DNA of 64,000 bases from Pseudomonas rustica (GCF_018336155.1 NZ_JAGYHF010000006.1:124001-188000), one strand, 5' to 3'. Shown: positions 1 through 8,986, numbered from the stretch's first letter. Notes: generated by a model from the letters alone, not told the origin. A program made the numbers and translations.

Positions 1-1227
1 TTCATTGAACAAACGAAATTCAATCTGCTCACCAACCCGCTCGGCACTGAAACGCAAAAGCCCCTGCTTCGGGGTGAAATCCAGCGCATTCTCCAACAGA
101 TTACCCAGCGCCTGACGCAACAGAAACGGCTCGCACATCAACAACAGATCCGCCGCAATCGTCTGCTCGATTCGCAACTGCTTCCCTTCAATCCGCGCCG
201 CCTGCGCCTGCAACAGTTCATCCACCAACACCGCCAACGGCACCGCCACCCGCTCTTCCAGGCCTTGCCGTTGTTCGACCTGCGCCAGGTTCAACAGCCG
301 CTCAATCAACTGCTGCATCCGCGCACTTTCGCTGTCGATGTTGCCGACAAAACGCAGGCGCTGGATCGGCGGCATGTCGCCTTGCAGCAATTCCGCCGCG
401 CCACGAATCGCCGCCAGCGGACTTTTCAGTTCATGGGTCAACGTATGCACGTAACGCTCGACGTAGGCCTTGCCTTCCAGTTGCGTGCGCATCTGTTCCA
501 CGGCGGTGGCGAGTTGCTCCAGTTCGCCACCGCGATAGTGCGGTACTTCAACACGGCGCCCTTCGCTCACGGCTTGGGCATAACCGGTCAAGCGGTGCAG
601 CGCGCGACTCAGCCACCACGACAGCAGCGCGCCAAACAACAGGCCGAGGCCGATCAAACCGGCGCCGTAAAACAGCAAACGTCGCTCGGTGCGATCAACG
701 TAAGGCTGCAATGAGCTGTTGGGTTTGGCCACGGTGACCACGCCGATGATTTTGCCGTTGTCGCGGATCGGCGCGCCGACATGCATCACCGAGGAGCTCG
801 CGTCGTTCGGATCGCTGCGGGTCGAACGTGCGCCGTATTCTCCGCGCAAGGTCAGGTAGACGTCGTTCCAGCGCGAGTAATCCTGACCCACCGCAACGCC
901 GCTGGAATCGAGCACAACGATGCCTTTGGCGTCGGTCACATAGATACGGTGATTGACCTGGTTTTTCGGCAAGCCCCAGATCGTCGCTTGCGGCTGGCGA
1001 TCACCATAAGCGCGGAGCAATTCGGGCCAACGATTTTCGCTGAGGGTGCCGGCCTTAAAATCGTCACGAAGTATTTCCGCCATCAAGTTCGCGGTATCAA
1101 CCAGGGTTTCTTCGGTGGACTGGCGCACGCCGGGGCGGATTTCTTCCATCACCGTGTTGAGCACGAAATAACCGGTCAGGCCGATAAACAGCACGTACAC
1201 CAGAAAAATCCGCAGCCCCAACGACAT
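1..1227 (-). CDS. creC: Sensor histidine kinase CreC (3' end outside window)
   Basis: Inner-membrane sensor kinase of the CreBC two-component system. Reading the minus strand from the ATG at 1227 gives an open frame of 409 codons up to the window edge. It has an N-terminal membrane segment (about residues 6-27), a periplasmic sensing region, a second membrane segment (about 184-206), a HAMP-like linker and the dimerisation/phosphoacceptor box HTLTHELKSP with the probable autophosphorylated His near residue 265. Most of the ATPase domain lies outside the window. The start overlaps the creB stop by one base, so the two are probably translationally coupled. In P. aeruginosa the homologous system responds to beta-lactam or DacB (PBP4) perturbation. 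Confidence 0.93.
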   Translation of the reverse strand, partial: MSLGLRIFLVYVLFIGLTGYFVLNTVMEEIRPGVRQSTEETLVDTANLMAEILRDDFKAGTLSENRWPELLRAYGDRQPQATIWGLPKNQVNHRIYVTDAKGIVVLDSSGVAVGQDYSRWNDVYLTLRGEYGARSTRSDPNDASSSVMHVGAPIRDNGKIIGVVTVAKPNSSLQPYVDRTERRLLFYGAGLIGLGLLFGALLSWWLSRALHRLTGYAQAVSEGRRVEVPHYRGGELEQLATAVEQMRTQLEGKAYVERYVHTLTHELKSPLAAIRGAAELLQGDMPPIQRLRFVGNIDSESARMQQLIERLLNLAQVEQRQGLEERVAVPLAVLVDELLQAQAARIEGKQLRIEQTIAADLLLMCEPFLLRQALGNLLENALDFTPKQGLLRFSAERVGEQIEFRLFNE

Positions 1228-1907
1228 CAGCTGTGCCCCGGGCTGTAGCTGTAACCGAGGCCGCGATGGGTCTGGATCGGTTCGGCTTCGGCGCGCACCA
1301 GCCGCAGTTTGGCGCGCACGCTTTTGATATGGCTGTCGATGCTGCGTTCGTAACCGGCATCGGCCGCGACGCCCAGCGCATCGAGCAATTGCTCGCGGCT
1401 GAACACCCGTTCGGGTTGTTCGAGCAGGCATTGCAGCAGACGGAATTCGTGGCGGGTCAGGCTTAACGTCTGGCCGCGATAGCTGATTTGTACGCGCTCG
1501 GGGTCGATACGAAACAGCGCCGAGGTGGATTCAATCGGCGGACGCGGCGCCATGCGTTTGAGGATGGCTTTGACCCGTGCCGCCACTTCCCGAGGGCTGA
1601 ACGGCTTGACCACATAGTCGTCGGCGCCGATCTCCAGCCCGACCACGCGATCAATCTCGGCATCACGAGCGCTGAGGAACAGCACCGGCACTTCGCTGAA
1701 ACGCCGCAGCTGTTTGCAGGTCTCGAAGCCGCTGATGTCCGGCAGGCCGATGTCGAGGATGATCAGATCGGCTGGCGTCTGCCGCTGATGTTCCAGCGCT
1801 GCCGCGCCAAGGCTCAGCCACGTGGTGCTGAACCCCTCGCCTTGCAAGGCGAAAATCAGCGTGTCGGCAATCGCCGCTTCGTCTTCGACAATCAGGATAT
1901 GAGGCAT
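1227..1907 (-). CDS. creB: Response regulator CreB
   Basis: OmpR/PhoB-type regulator of 226 residues, cytoplasmic partner of CreC. The receiver domain (1-120) has the acidic pocket E8-D9, phosphoacceptor D52 in ILDIGLPD and the conserved K101 in VVKPFSP. A winged-helix DNA-binding domain occupies about 130-224, with LTRHEFRLLQCL and a C-terminal YERSIDSHIKSVRAKL recognition region. It is first in the operon and its stop overlaps the creC start by one base. The family controls creD and, in P. aeruginosa, is linked to AmpC induction and beta-lactam resistance. No creD is visible here; it would lie beyond creC. Confidence 0.95.
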   Translation of the reverse strand: MPHILIVEDEAAIADTLIFALQGEGFSTTWLSLGAAALEHQRQTPADLIILDIGLPDISGFETCKQLRRFSEVPVLFLSARDAEIDRVVGLEIGADDYVVKPFSPREVAARVKAILKRMAPRPPIESTSALFRIDPERVQISYRGQTLSLTRHEFRLLQCLLEQPERVFSREQLLDALGVAADAGYERSIDSHIKSVRAKLRLVRAEAEPIQTHRGLGYSYSPGHS

Positions 1908-1974
1908 GGCGTCCGAGCCCGTGGTTGAGTGCGCGAACGGTGCCCCAAGCCTGACGTTACGTCAATGAGACCAC

Positions 1975-2478
1975 TTAGCAGTCCGGCTTGTCGGCGGTGA
2001 AGCGACGCGCCGGATTCACGGCTGCGCCGAATTCACGCAAGGCTTTGGCACCGATCAGCAACGGGTAATTGAAGTTGCTGCGGTCGGTCAGGTTGACCTC
2101 AACGGTACGCTTGACGTCGCCCAGGCACAGCTCCAGATCGACCACCGGGCGTTTGGCGACTTCGGTGCTTTCACCCTCGTCCTCTTCATCCGAGCGGCTC
2201 TTGATCTTGCTGATCCGTGCGACTTTGTGTTCGTAGACTTTGTTGCTGGCGTCTTTGGTGCCGAGGCGGAAGCGCACCCAGTCTTCGCCGTCGCGGGTGA
2301 AGGTTTCGATGTCCTTGGCCGACAGCGAGGCGGTCAGCGCGCCGGTGTCCATCTTGGCCTTGAGCACTTCACCGCCGATTTCCGGCAGCGCGATGTATTC
2401 GTAGCGGCCGTACAGGGTCGGCTCGGCGGCCATGACCGGCAGGGCGACGAGGGCAAACAGTGCAAGGAGGGATTTCAC
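1975..2478 (-). CDS. Secreted retropepsin-like (DUF785/RimB-type) protease domain protein
   Basis: 167 residues. Residues 1-17 form a signal peptide ending VMA-AEP. The mature part has the MDTGA active-site signature of retropepsin-like aspartyl proteases (D44-T45-G46) within KMDTGALTASL, and the later conserved LIGAKALREFG segment, both typical of PF05618, often labelled 'ATP-dependent zinc protease'. A RimB paralogue without signal peptide works with RimK on ribosomal protein S6; no rimK is nearby and this copy should be periplasmic, so its substrate is unknown. An acidic insert (DEEDEGESTE, near residues 97-106) sits mid-protein. It lies upstream of creB, as PA0462 does in P. aeruginosa. 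Confidence 0.8.
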   Translation of the reverse strand: MKSLLALFALVALPVMAAEPTLYGRYEYIALPEIGGEVLKAKMDTGALTASLSAKDIETFTRDGEDWVRFRLGTKDASNKVYEHKVARISKIKSRSDEEDEGESTEVAKRPVVDLELCLGDVKRTVEVNLTDRSNFNYPLLIGAKALREFGAAVNPARRFTADKPDC

Positions 2479-2531
2479 GTAAGGGGCTTCCTTGGGGAGT
2501 TGGGCAACGGGATTTTAGACCGTTGCGCGCT

Positions 2532-2636
2532 TGATCGTTCCCACGCTCTGCGTGGGCATGCATCCAGTGACGCTCTGCGTCACAGGGACGCGGAGCGTCC
2601 CGGGCGGCGTTACCACGCAGAGCGTGGGAACGATCA
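2532..2636. repeat. Palindromic repeat family A, copy 1
   Basis: 105-bp intergenic inverted repeat. Outer arms read TGATCGTTCCCACGCTCTGC on one side and the complement on the other; inner arms carry the GGGACGCGGAGCGTCCC-type second stem. It lies between two divergent genes, and the same layout recurs throughout the window. Confidence 0.9.
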
Positions 2637-2735
2637 GGTTAACGCGACTGAAGTGAAACATTCGTCAGCGCCGATTTGGCCTGCCGCGCGAAGCTGCTTA
2701 TCATGACGCGCCCAACCCACGTCATAGAGTTGCTT

Positions 2736-3623
2736 ATGCGCCGCCTGCTCACCGGCTGTTTCGTCACCCTGCTGCTGTTGCTCAACACCCTGATCCTGAT
2801 CGGGCCGTTGCTGGTGTTTGCCCTGCTCAAACTGGTCGCGCCGGGCCGTTGGCGCGACTACGCGTCGGGGGCGGTGATGTGGATCGCCGAGACCTGGGCC
2901 GAAATCGACAAGCTGATTTTCCGCCTGTGCATCCCCACCCAATGGGACATTCGCGGCGGCGAAGGCCTGCGCGGCGACACGTCTTATCTGGTGATCAGCA
3001 ACCACCAATCGTGGGTCGACATTCCGGCGCTGATCCAGACACTGAACCGGCGCACGCCGTTCTTCAAATTCTTCCTCAAGAAAGAACTGATCTGGGTACC
3101 GTTTCTGGGACTGGCGTGGTGGGCGCTGGATTACCCGTTCATGAAGCGCTACACCAAGGCGTTTCTGGCGAAGAACCCGGAGCTGGCGGGCAAGGATCTG
3201 GAAATCACCAAACAGGCCTGCGAGCTGTTCAAGCGTCAGCCGGTGACGGTGGTGAATTATCTGGAAGGCACGCGCTACACGGCGGCGAAAAGCACCGAAC
3301 AGCAATCACCGTTCAACCACTTGCTCAAACCCAAGGCGGGCGGCGTGGCGTTTGTGTTGGCGGCGATGGGTGAACAGCTGGATGCGATCCTCGACGTGAC
3401 GGTGGTTTATCCACAGGCACGGATTCCAGGATTCTGGGATTTGATCAGCGGCAACGTGCCGAGAGTCATCATCGACATCAAGACCCGCGAACTCGACCCG
3501 GCGCTGTGGCAGGGCGATTACGAAAACGATCCAGCGTTTCGCCAGACCGTCCAGAGCTGGGTCAATCAGCTCTGGAACGAGAAGGATCAGCGCATCGCCG
3601 AACTGCGCGACGAGCGGCGCTGA
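2736..3623 (+). CDS. yihG: YihG-type lysophospholipid acyltransferase
   Basis: Membrane-anchored acyltransferase of the PlsC/LPLAT superfamily, predicted to transfer an acyl chain to a lysophospholipid. From the ATG at 2736 the protein has 295 residues. It opens with a hydrophobic anchor (about 5-34), followed by the catalytic NHQSWVD box (H90, D95), the block FFLKKELIWVPFLGLAWWALDYPFMKRY and the YLEGTR motif. The order and spacing closely match E. coli YihG. An upstream in-frame ATG at 2703 is possible, but the chosen start places the anchor at the N-terminus. It ends one base before the convergent DUF2780 gene. Confidence 0.87.
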   Translation: MRRLLTGCFVTLLLLLNTLILIGPLLVFALLKLVAPGRWRDYASGAVMWIAETWAEIDKLIFRLCIPTQWDIRGGEGLRGDTSYLVISNHQSWVDIPALIQTLNRRTPFFKFFLKKELIWVPFLGLAWWALDYPFMKRYTKAFLAKNPELAGKDLEITKQACELFKRQPVTVVNYLEGTRYTAAKSTEQQSPFNHLLKPKAGGVAFVLAAMGEQLDAILDVTVVYPQARIPGFWDLISGNVPRVIIDIKTRELDPALWQGDYENDPAFRQTVQSWVNQLWNEKDQRIAELRDERR

Positions 3624-3624
3624 C

Positions 3625-4182
3625 TCAGCTACCGGTGCCAACGCCCCAGATGCTGCCCAGGCTGGTCAGCAGCGAACCGCCGACGCCTTGGTCACCCAGG
3701 TACTTGAGCAGCACCGGGGCAAACTGGCCGACCATGCCGCTGTCCATGCCCAACGCACCGAACGCGTTGTTCAGGTCATTGGTGTCCTTGACGTTACCGA
3801 GGGCGTTCTCCAGACCGGCGGATTTGCCGGACTGACCCAGCAACCCGCTCAACGCCGCCAGGTTGCCGCTACCGCCCGACAGCTTGTCGATGCCCGGCAC
3901 TTCTTTGGCCAACTGCGAATAATCAGTGCTGCTCAATTGGTTTTTCGCCAGACCCAACATGGCGCTGGTGCCGCCGACGGCTTGTTGTGGCGTAACCCCC
4001 AGACCGGTGACGGCTTGCAGCAAACCGGCCGTTTCCGAGGTCGGCGCTGCGGCAGTGGCAGCGTTGCCGCCCTGCATGCTGGCAGCGGCCTTGGTGACGT
4101 CGTCCAGACTGAAACCGGCAAACGCCGGGCTCGCCGCCAGGGTCATGAGTGATGCCAAGGCAAAACCGCGTGAAATCTTCAT
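3625..4182 (-). CDS. DUF2780 secreted protein
   Basis: 185 residues with a clear signal peptide (1-22, cleavage near AFA-GFS). The mature chain is rich in Gly, Ala, Ser and Leu with no charged catalytic cluster. It contains the TAGLLQAVTGLGVTPQQA and LGQFAPVLLKYL-like stretches typical of DUF2780 (VcgC/VcgE-like). Function is unknown; it is probably a periplasmic or envelope protein. The next gene upstream is divergent and encodes an ECF sigma factor, so the 148-bp gap at 4183-4330 carries both promoters. Confidence 0.8.
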   Translation of the reverse strand: MKISRGFALASLMTLAASPAFAGFSLDDVTKAAASMQGGNAATAAAPTSETAGLLQAVTGLGVTPQQAVGGTSAMLGLAKNQLSSTDYSQLAKEVPGIDKLSGGSGNLAALSGLLGQSGKSAGLENALGNVKDTNDLNNAFGALGMDSGMVGQFAPVLLKYLGDQGVGGSLLTSLGSIWGVGTGS

Positions 4183-4330
4183 TCAGACATCCTCTTGCGC
4201 TGTGAAAACTACCCGTCAATGGGCAGCGAAACTGCCGGTTTGACCGAGGATACGCCGGCATGTTCCGGTGCAGAGCATCCATTTTCCCCCGTCTCACGTA
4301 TATGAATCGTGAAACCCTGGAATTGTCGCG

Positions 4331-4966
4331 ATGAATGGCACAACCGCTGTCGCTGAACTAGCCTGTGAACAGCCCGAGTCTAGCCCTCGTCGCCCATCCA
4401 TTGCCTGGAGAGTCGTTATTTCCACCGCCGAGACCGATCAGCTAAGGCAGCTGTTGGCCCAGTGTTCACTGGGTGATCGGCGCGCCTTCGAAACCTTGTA
4501 CCGCAGCGTCGGCCCGCGCCTGCACGGCGTGGCCCTGCGTTTCATGGGTCGCGCGGATCTGGCCGAAGAAGTGTTGCAGGAAGCCTTCGTACGGATCTGG
4601 AACAACGCCTCGCGCTACGAATCGCATCTGTCGGCGCCGATGACCTGGATGATCAACATCACCCGCAATCAGGCCATCGACCAGTTGCGCAAACACCGCG
4701 ACCGGCCGCTGACCGACCTCGAACAGGACGCCCTGCAGGACGAAAGCCCCTCGGCCCACGATCAATTGAGCAGCGCCCGTGAGGCTCACGCCCTCAACCG
4801 TTGCCTGGAAACCCTCGAAGGCATGCAGCGCCAATCGATCACCGTCGCCTACTTTCACGGCTTGTCCTGCTCGGAACTCGCCGAACATTTGGCCGCGCCG
4901 CTGGGCTCGGTGAAATCGTGGATCCGCCGAGGCATGGAACGCCTGCGCCGGTGCCTTGAATCATGA
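4331..4966 (+). CDS. ECF-type RNA polymerase sigma factor
   Basis: 211 residues. Sigma region 2 (about 55-120) includes LAEEVLQEAFVRIWNN and PMTWMINITRNQAIDQLRKH. Region 4 (about 155-209) includes SITVAYFHGLSCSELAEHL and GSVKSWIRRGMERLRR, a helix-turn-helix for the -35 element. The layout resembles the SigK/RpoE-like group paired with RskA-type anti-sigma factors. The first 35 residues are not conserved-looking, so the true start may be further in. It overlaps the following anti-sigma gene by 4 bases (ATGA), which fits translational coupling and auto-regulation. Target regulon unknown. Confidence 0.88.
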   Translation: MNGTTAVAELACEQPESSPRRPSIAWRVVISTAETDQLRQLLAQCSLGDRRAFETLYRSVGPRLHGVALRFMGRADLAEEVLQEAFVRIWNNASRYESHLSAPMTWMINITRNQAIDQLRKHRDRPLTDLEQDALQDESPSAHDQLSSAREAHALNRCLETLEGMQRQSITVAYFHGLSCSELAEHLAAPLGSVKSWIRRGMERLRRCLES

Positions 4967-5637
4967 ACTACCAGACCCCTGCCCTGCGCCGCGCGCTCGC
5001 AGCCGATTACGCGATCGGTCTGATGTCAGCGCCTGCGCGGCGACGCTTTGAGCAGCTGCTGCTGGACGACGCGGCGTTGCGAGCGGAAGTGGCGCAATGG
5101 CAGGAAACGCTGGTGAGCCTCACCGAATCCCTGCCGGAACATCCGGTGCCCGATCGCGTGTGGCAAGGCATCACCGCGCGCATCGAACCGCAAGTGCTGC
5201 ATGTGCCCGAGAAGCGTCCGTTCTGGAACTGGCTTCGCGTTATGGCGGCGGTCTGTTCAATTGTTGTGCTGGTGTTTCTCGGTTCGCTGTACAACCGTGA
5301 TGATGCTCGGTACACCGCGACGCTGTTGACGGCCAGTGCGCAACCGGCGCTGAAGGTCGAGGCGCATGAAGATTATCTGCAGGTCGAGCCGCTGACGCTG
5401 GCGGCGGTTGATGCGGATCGCAGTCTGGAACTGTGGGCGATTCCGGCGGATGGCAAGCCGATTTCGCTGGGGGTGATTCCGGCGGGGGGTAAAGGCAAGG
5501 TTGAGTTGAGCGAGGCGCAGCGGGGGTTGATTGGGCAGCCGATTGCGTTGGCGGTGAGTCTGGAGCCTAAGGGTGGTTCGCCGACCGGGCAGCCGACTGG
5601 GCCGGTGTTGTATCAAGGGGCGTTGGCAGAGTTGTAA
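4963..5637 (+). CDS. RskA-type transmembrane anti-sigma factor
   Basis: 224 residues with the cytoplasmic N-terminal domain expected to hold the sigma factor, one membrane span (about 91-109, VMAAVCSIVVLVFLGSL) and a periplasmic C-terminal RskA_C domain (LELWAIPADGKPISLGVIPAGG). No H-x3-C-x2-C zinc motif is present, so it is the zinc-independent type. Its start overlaps the sigma-factor stop by four bases. By family analogy, loss of the anti-sigma factor after an envelope signal releases the sigma factor; the signal is not evident from the sequence. Confidence 0.87.
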   Translation: MNYQTPALRRALAADYAIGLMSAPARRRFEQLLLDDAALRAEVAQWQETLVSLTESLPEHPVPDRVWQGITARIEPQVLHVPEKRPFWNWLRVMAAVCSIVVLVFLGSLYNRDDARYTATLLTASAQPALKVEAHEDYLQVEPLTLAAVDADRSLELWAIPADGKPISLGVIPAGGKGKVELSEAQRGLIGQPIALAVSLEPKGGSPTGQPTGPVLYQGALAEL

Positions 5638-5643
5638 AGCAAA

Positions 5644-5821
5644 GCCCCTCACCCTAGCCCTCTCCCGGAGGGAGAGGGGACTGATTGGGGGATATTGACG
5701 CAATACGCCGACGTGAAAGATTTCTGCTGAATCCATAATCGACTGGATTCCTCAGGTCGATGCAAAACTTAGAACACCTCGGTCGGCCCCCTCTCCCTCC
5801 GGGAGAGGGCTGGGGTGAGGG
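5644..5821. repeat. Family D inverted-repeat element, copy 1
   Basis: 178-bp element. One end reads CCCCTCACCCTAGCCCTCTC and the other is its imperfect complement (GAGAGGGCTGGGGTGAGGG). The core resembles that of copy 3 at 19105, so the element is larger than a plain REP hairpin. It separates the convergent anti-sigma and fdhA genes. Confidence 0.85.
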
Positions 5822-5844
5822 TAACTTCTGACCTTGCCTTCCAA

Positions 5845-5876
5845 CAAAAAACGGCGACCTTGAGGTCGCCGTTTTG
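5845..5876 (-). terminator. Rho-independent terminator of fdhA operon
   Basis: Perfect stem AACGGCGACCT / AGGTCGCCGTT with a 2-base loop (5850-5873). On the minus strand it is followed by a run of T, just past the fdhA stop. It probably closes the glyA-sox-purU-fdhA transcript. Confidence 0.85.
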
Positions 5877-5891
5877 AATTGCGCTTAAGCC

Positions 5892-7091
5892 CTACGCCGC
5901 ACTGAACAACTTATGCGGATCAATCACAAACTTCTTCGGCACGCCCGCATCGAACTCGCCGTACCCTTCCGGCGCCTGATCCAGGCTGATCACCTGCACA
6001 CCCACCACTTCGGCAATGTTGATGCGATCCCACATGATCGCCTGCATCAGTTGACGGTTGTACTTCATCACTGGGGTTTGCCCGGTGTGGAAGCTGTGGG
6101 ATTTCGCCCAGCCCAGACCGAAGCGAATGCTCAGGCTGCCCATTTTCGCGGCGGCGTCGACGGCACCCGGATCCTCGGTGACGTAAAGGCCCGGAATACC
6201 GATCTTGCCGGCAACACGCACCACGCCCATCAGCGAGTTGAGTACGGTGGCCGGGGCTTCCGATTTCGCGCCGTCATGGCCGTGACCGCGTGCTTCGAAA
6301 CCGACGCAGTCCACCGCGCAATCCACTTCCGGCTCGCCGAGCAGCGCGGCGATTTGTTCGTGCAGCGGCGCGTCTTTCGACAGGTCGACGATTTCAAAAC
6401 CTTGCGCCTTGGCGTGGGCCAAACGGATGGTGTTGACGTCGCCGATGATCACCACCGCAGCACCGAGCAGACGTGCAGAAGCGGCAGCGGCCAGACCGAC
6501 CGGGCCAGCGCCAGCGATGTAAACGGTGCTGCCCGGGCCGACGCCGGCAGTGACCGCGCCGTGGTAACCGGTCGGGAGAATGTCGGAGAGGCAGGTCAGG
6601 TCGCGGATTTTCTCCATGGCCTTGTCGCGATCCGGCAGTTTCAGCAGGTTGAAGTCGGCGTACGGCACCAGCACGTATTCGGCCTGGCCGCCGGTCCAGT
6701 CGCCCATGTCGACGTAACCGTAAGCGCCGCCGGCACGGGCCGGGTTGACGGTCAGGCAGACGCCGGTGTGTTGCTCTTTGCAGGAACGGCAGCGCCCGCA
6801 TGCAACGTTGAACGGTACGGAGACCAGATCACCGATTTTCAGGTTTTCGACGTCGGAGCCTTTTTCGATCACCTCGCCGGTGATTTCGTGGCCCAGCACC
6901 AGACCGGTCTGCGCCGTGGTACGGCCGCGCACCATGTGTTGGTCGGAGCCGCAGATGTTGGTGGAAACCACTTTGAGAATGACCCCGTGCTCGATCTTGC
7001 GACCGCGCGGGTCCTGCATTTTCGGATAGTCGATTTTCTGTACTTCGACCTTGCCCGCGCCGAGATACACCACACCACGATTGCCAGACAT
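5892..7091 (-). CDS. fdhA: Glutathione-independent formaldehyde dehydrogenase
   Basis: 399-residue zinc-dependent medium-chain dehydrogenase that oxidises formaldehyde to formate with NAD+ in the cytoplasm. Visible residues: catalytic zinc ligands C47 and H68-E69, the four structural zinc cysteines C98, C101, C104 and C112, and the Rossmann motif GAGPVGLAAAA near 194-204. Length and sequence match the Pseudomonas enzyme that does not need glutathione. As the last gene of the glyA-sox-purU run, it detoxifies formaldehyde released when glycine betaine, dimethylglycine and sarcosine are demethylated. A palindrome at 7195-7256 separates it from purU. Confidence 0.96.
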   Translation of the reverse strand: MSGNRGVVYLGAGKVEVQKIDYPKMQDPRGRKIEHGVILKVVSTNICGSDQHMVRGRTTAQTGLVLGHEITGEVIEKGSDVENLKIGDLVSVPFNVACGRCRSCKEQHTGVCLTVNPARAGGAYGYVDMGDWTGGQAEYVLVPYADFNLLKLPDRDKAMEKIRDLTCLSDILPTGYHGAVTAGVGPGSTVYIAGAGPVGLAAAASARLLGAAVVIIGDVNTIRLAHAKAQGFEIVDLSKDAPLHEQIAALLGEPEVDCAVDCVGFEARGHGHDGAKSEAPATVLNSLMGVVRVAGKIGIPGLYVTEDPGAVDAAAKMGSLSIRFGLGWAKSHSFHTGQTPVMKYNRQLMQAIMWDRINIAEVVGVQVISLDQAPEGYGEFDAGVPKKFVIDPHKLFSAA

Positions 7092-7194
7092 GCTTTCACC
7101 TCGCTGTTGTTTTTATGGAACCGCGTTGCCCAGGCAGGCAGCGCGTTAAGTGCTCGGGTACAGATGCTGTTTCTTGTGTTGCTTGTGGGGACGT

Positions 7195-7256
7195 CTTCGC
7201 GGGCAAGCCTTGCTCCTACAGGTGCTCACTTGTAGGAGCAAGGCTTGCCCGCGATG
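7195..7256. repeat. Family C REP doublet, copy 1
   Basis: 62-bp inverted repeat with arms CTTCGCGGGCAAGCCTTGCT and complement around a 10-base spacer. It lies inside the operon between purU and fdhA. Confidence 0.88.
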
Positions 7257-7278
7257 GGTTGCGAAGCAGCCCCAAAAT

Positions 7279-8136
7279 CTAAAGAACGACCGTGCGATTG
7301 GCGTTCAAAAACACTCTTCTTTCGATGTGATATCCAACGGCCCGCGCCAGTGTCAGGCCTTCAATATCGCGCCCCTTGGCGATCAGATCCTCAGGGTAAT
7401 GACTGTGATCCACCGCCTCGACACCCTGGGCAATGATCGGCCCTTCATCCAGATCGTTATTGATGTAATGCGCCGTCGCGCCGACCAGTTTCACGCCTTT
7501 GTTGTAGGCCTGGTGATACGGCTTGGCGCCCTTGAAACCCGGCAGCAGCGAGTGATGAATATTGATCGCTTTACCATCGAGCTTGCGGCACAACTCCGGC
7601 GACAACACCTGCATGTAGCGGGCGAGGATCACCAGTTCAGCGCCGGATTCCTCGATCACCTGCCACACCTGACGCTCCTGCGACGGCTTGTCGTTGGGGT
7701 CGAGGGGGAAATGGTAGTAGGGAATCTGGTGCCAGTCGGCCAGCGGTTTCAAATCCGGGTGGTTGGAGACGACGGCAGCAACGTCCATCGACAACTGGCC
7801 GATGCGCTGGCGGTAGAGCAAGTCGTTGAGGCAGTGATCGGCCTTGGAAACCATGATCACTACTTTTGGCCGGTAATTCGGCGCGGTCAGCTCGAAGATC
7901 ATGCCGAAGGCCTGGCCGCGTTCGGCTAAGCCGGCGCGGAAGGATTGCTCGTCGAAGCCGTCGGGCTGGCGGAATTCCACGCGAATGAAAAAACGCCCGG
8001 AGAGGCGGTCATCGAACGAATGGTGCTCGGTGACGTAGCAACCCTGCTCGAACAGAAAACGCGTGACCGCGTCCACGGTGCCGAGGACGCTGGGGCAGTC
8101 GGCGGTCAGAATCCATGTGTCTGGGGCGCGGCTCAT
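7279..8136 (-). CDS. purU: Formyltetrahydrofolate deformylase
   Basis: 285 residues; hydrolyses 10-formyl-THF to formate and THF. An N-terminal ACT domain (about 8-85, WILTADCPSVLGTVDAVTRFLFEQG) is followed by a formyltransferase fold (about 90-280) with INIHHSLLPGF and DLDEGPIIAQ carrying the conserved His and Asp. The ATG at 8136 is chosen over an upstream one at 8184 because AGGAG lies 9 bases before it and the ACT domain begins directly after. In this operon it probably recycles the THF pool loaded by sarcosine oxidase and sheds one-carbon units as formate. Confidence 0.94.
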   Translation of the reverse strand: MSRAPDTWILTADCPSVLGTVDAVTRFLFEQGCYVTEHHSFDDRLSGRFFIRVEFRQPDGFDEQSFRAGLAERGQAFGMIFELTAPNYRPKVVIMVSKADHCLNDLLYRQRIGQLSMDVAAVVSNHPDLKPLADWHQIPYYHFPLDPNDKPSQERQVWQVIEESGAELVILARYMQVLSPELCRKLDGKAINIHHSLLPGFKGAKPYHQAYNKGVKLVGATAHYINNDLDEGPIIAQGVEAVDHSHYPEDLIAKGRDIEGLTLARAVGYHIERRVFLNANRTVVL

Positions 8137-8177
8137 GGTGCGGTGACTCCTGTTCTTGTGCGGGGTGTCAGGTTTTT

Positions 8178-8338
8178 CCCTCACCCTAGCCCTCTCCCAG
8201 AGGGAGAGGGGACTGACCGAGGTGTTCTTTCGAGCTACGCCGACCTGAAAATATGAAGGTGACTGCAGATCGCAAAAACACCCGAGATCGGCTCCCTTTC
8301 CCCCTCTCCCCCCTGGGGGAGAGGGCTGGGGTGAGGGG
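8178..8338. repeat. Family D inverted-repeat element, copy 2
   Basis: 161-bp element with terminal CCCTCACCCTAGCCCTCTCC and its imperfect complement. The core is more diverged than copies 1 and 3 but keeps CGCCGAC-TGAAA. It fills the gap between soxG and purU. Confidence 0.82.
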
Positions 8339-8353
8339 GTGGCTCTTGATCTA

Positions 8354-8986
8354 TCAGGCCTGAACGCTCAACCCGTACTCAGCCGAAGCATCCTGCAACC
8401 ACAACCACCAGTAATCCGAAAAACTACGACGAATCAGCAATTCCCAAGTGTCCTCAGCCGTATGCCGAATCATCAGCTGCGACTTGGCGAATACCGTGCC
8501 CACCGCTTTACCCACCGGGAAGTTATTCGGATGCACGTCATAACTGGTCGACTTCATCAGCACCTGACGCACGTTCGGCCCGCTCAGTTCGAGCACTTGC
8601 TGGCCGCCGCTGACGTTGACGATCGCAACGTGCAAATCGCCCAGCGCTTCACGCAGTTTCTGTTCGGCGGCGAATTCTTCACCGCTCGGCACGATCAGCA
8701 GCCACTCGTCCGGGCCCATCCATTGCAAGCTGGTTTCGCCTTTGACGATGACGCTCAGCGCGCCGGGCAGTTCGATGCCCAGGGCCTTGTGGACACCGGC
8801 GGCGAACGCGGCATCGTGGCCATCGCCACGGATGGTCAGGTGACCGAGGAGTTTCTTTTCACGCACGATTACGCCGGCGTTTTTGCGGCCCTTGCCGACC
8901 AGGCTGGCGAGGTCGGCATGGTGCAGCGACGACTCGGCCTTGGCCCCGGTGGTTGGGCGTTGTTGGTACACATTGGCTGTGGTCAT
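8354..8986 (-). CDS. soxG: Sarcosine oxidase gamma subunit
   Basis: 210 residues from the ATG at 8986, which is preceded by GGAAGG. It belongs to the SoxG family, related to the tetrahydrofolate-binding fold (LQWMGPDEWLLIVPSGEE near the middle; DYWWLWLQDA at the end). It is a structural subunit of heterotetrameric sarcosine oxidase, which converts sarcosine, O2 and THF to glycine, H2O2 and 5,10-methylene-THF, or formaldehyde without THF. Fourth of the sox genes (B-D-A-G); separated from soxA by a family A palindrome. Confidence 0.94.
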   Translation of the reverse strand: MTTANVYQQRPTTGAKAESSLHHADLASLVGKGRKNAGVIVREKKLLGHLTIRGDGHDAAFAAGVHKALGIELPGALSVIVKGETSLQWMGPDEWLLIVPSGEEFAAEQKLREALGDLHVAIVNVSGGQQVLELSGPNVRQVLMKSTSYDVHPNNFPVGKAVGTVFAKSQLMIRHTAEDTWELLIRRSFSDYWWLWLQDASAEYGLSVQA

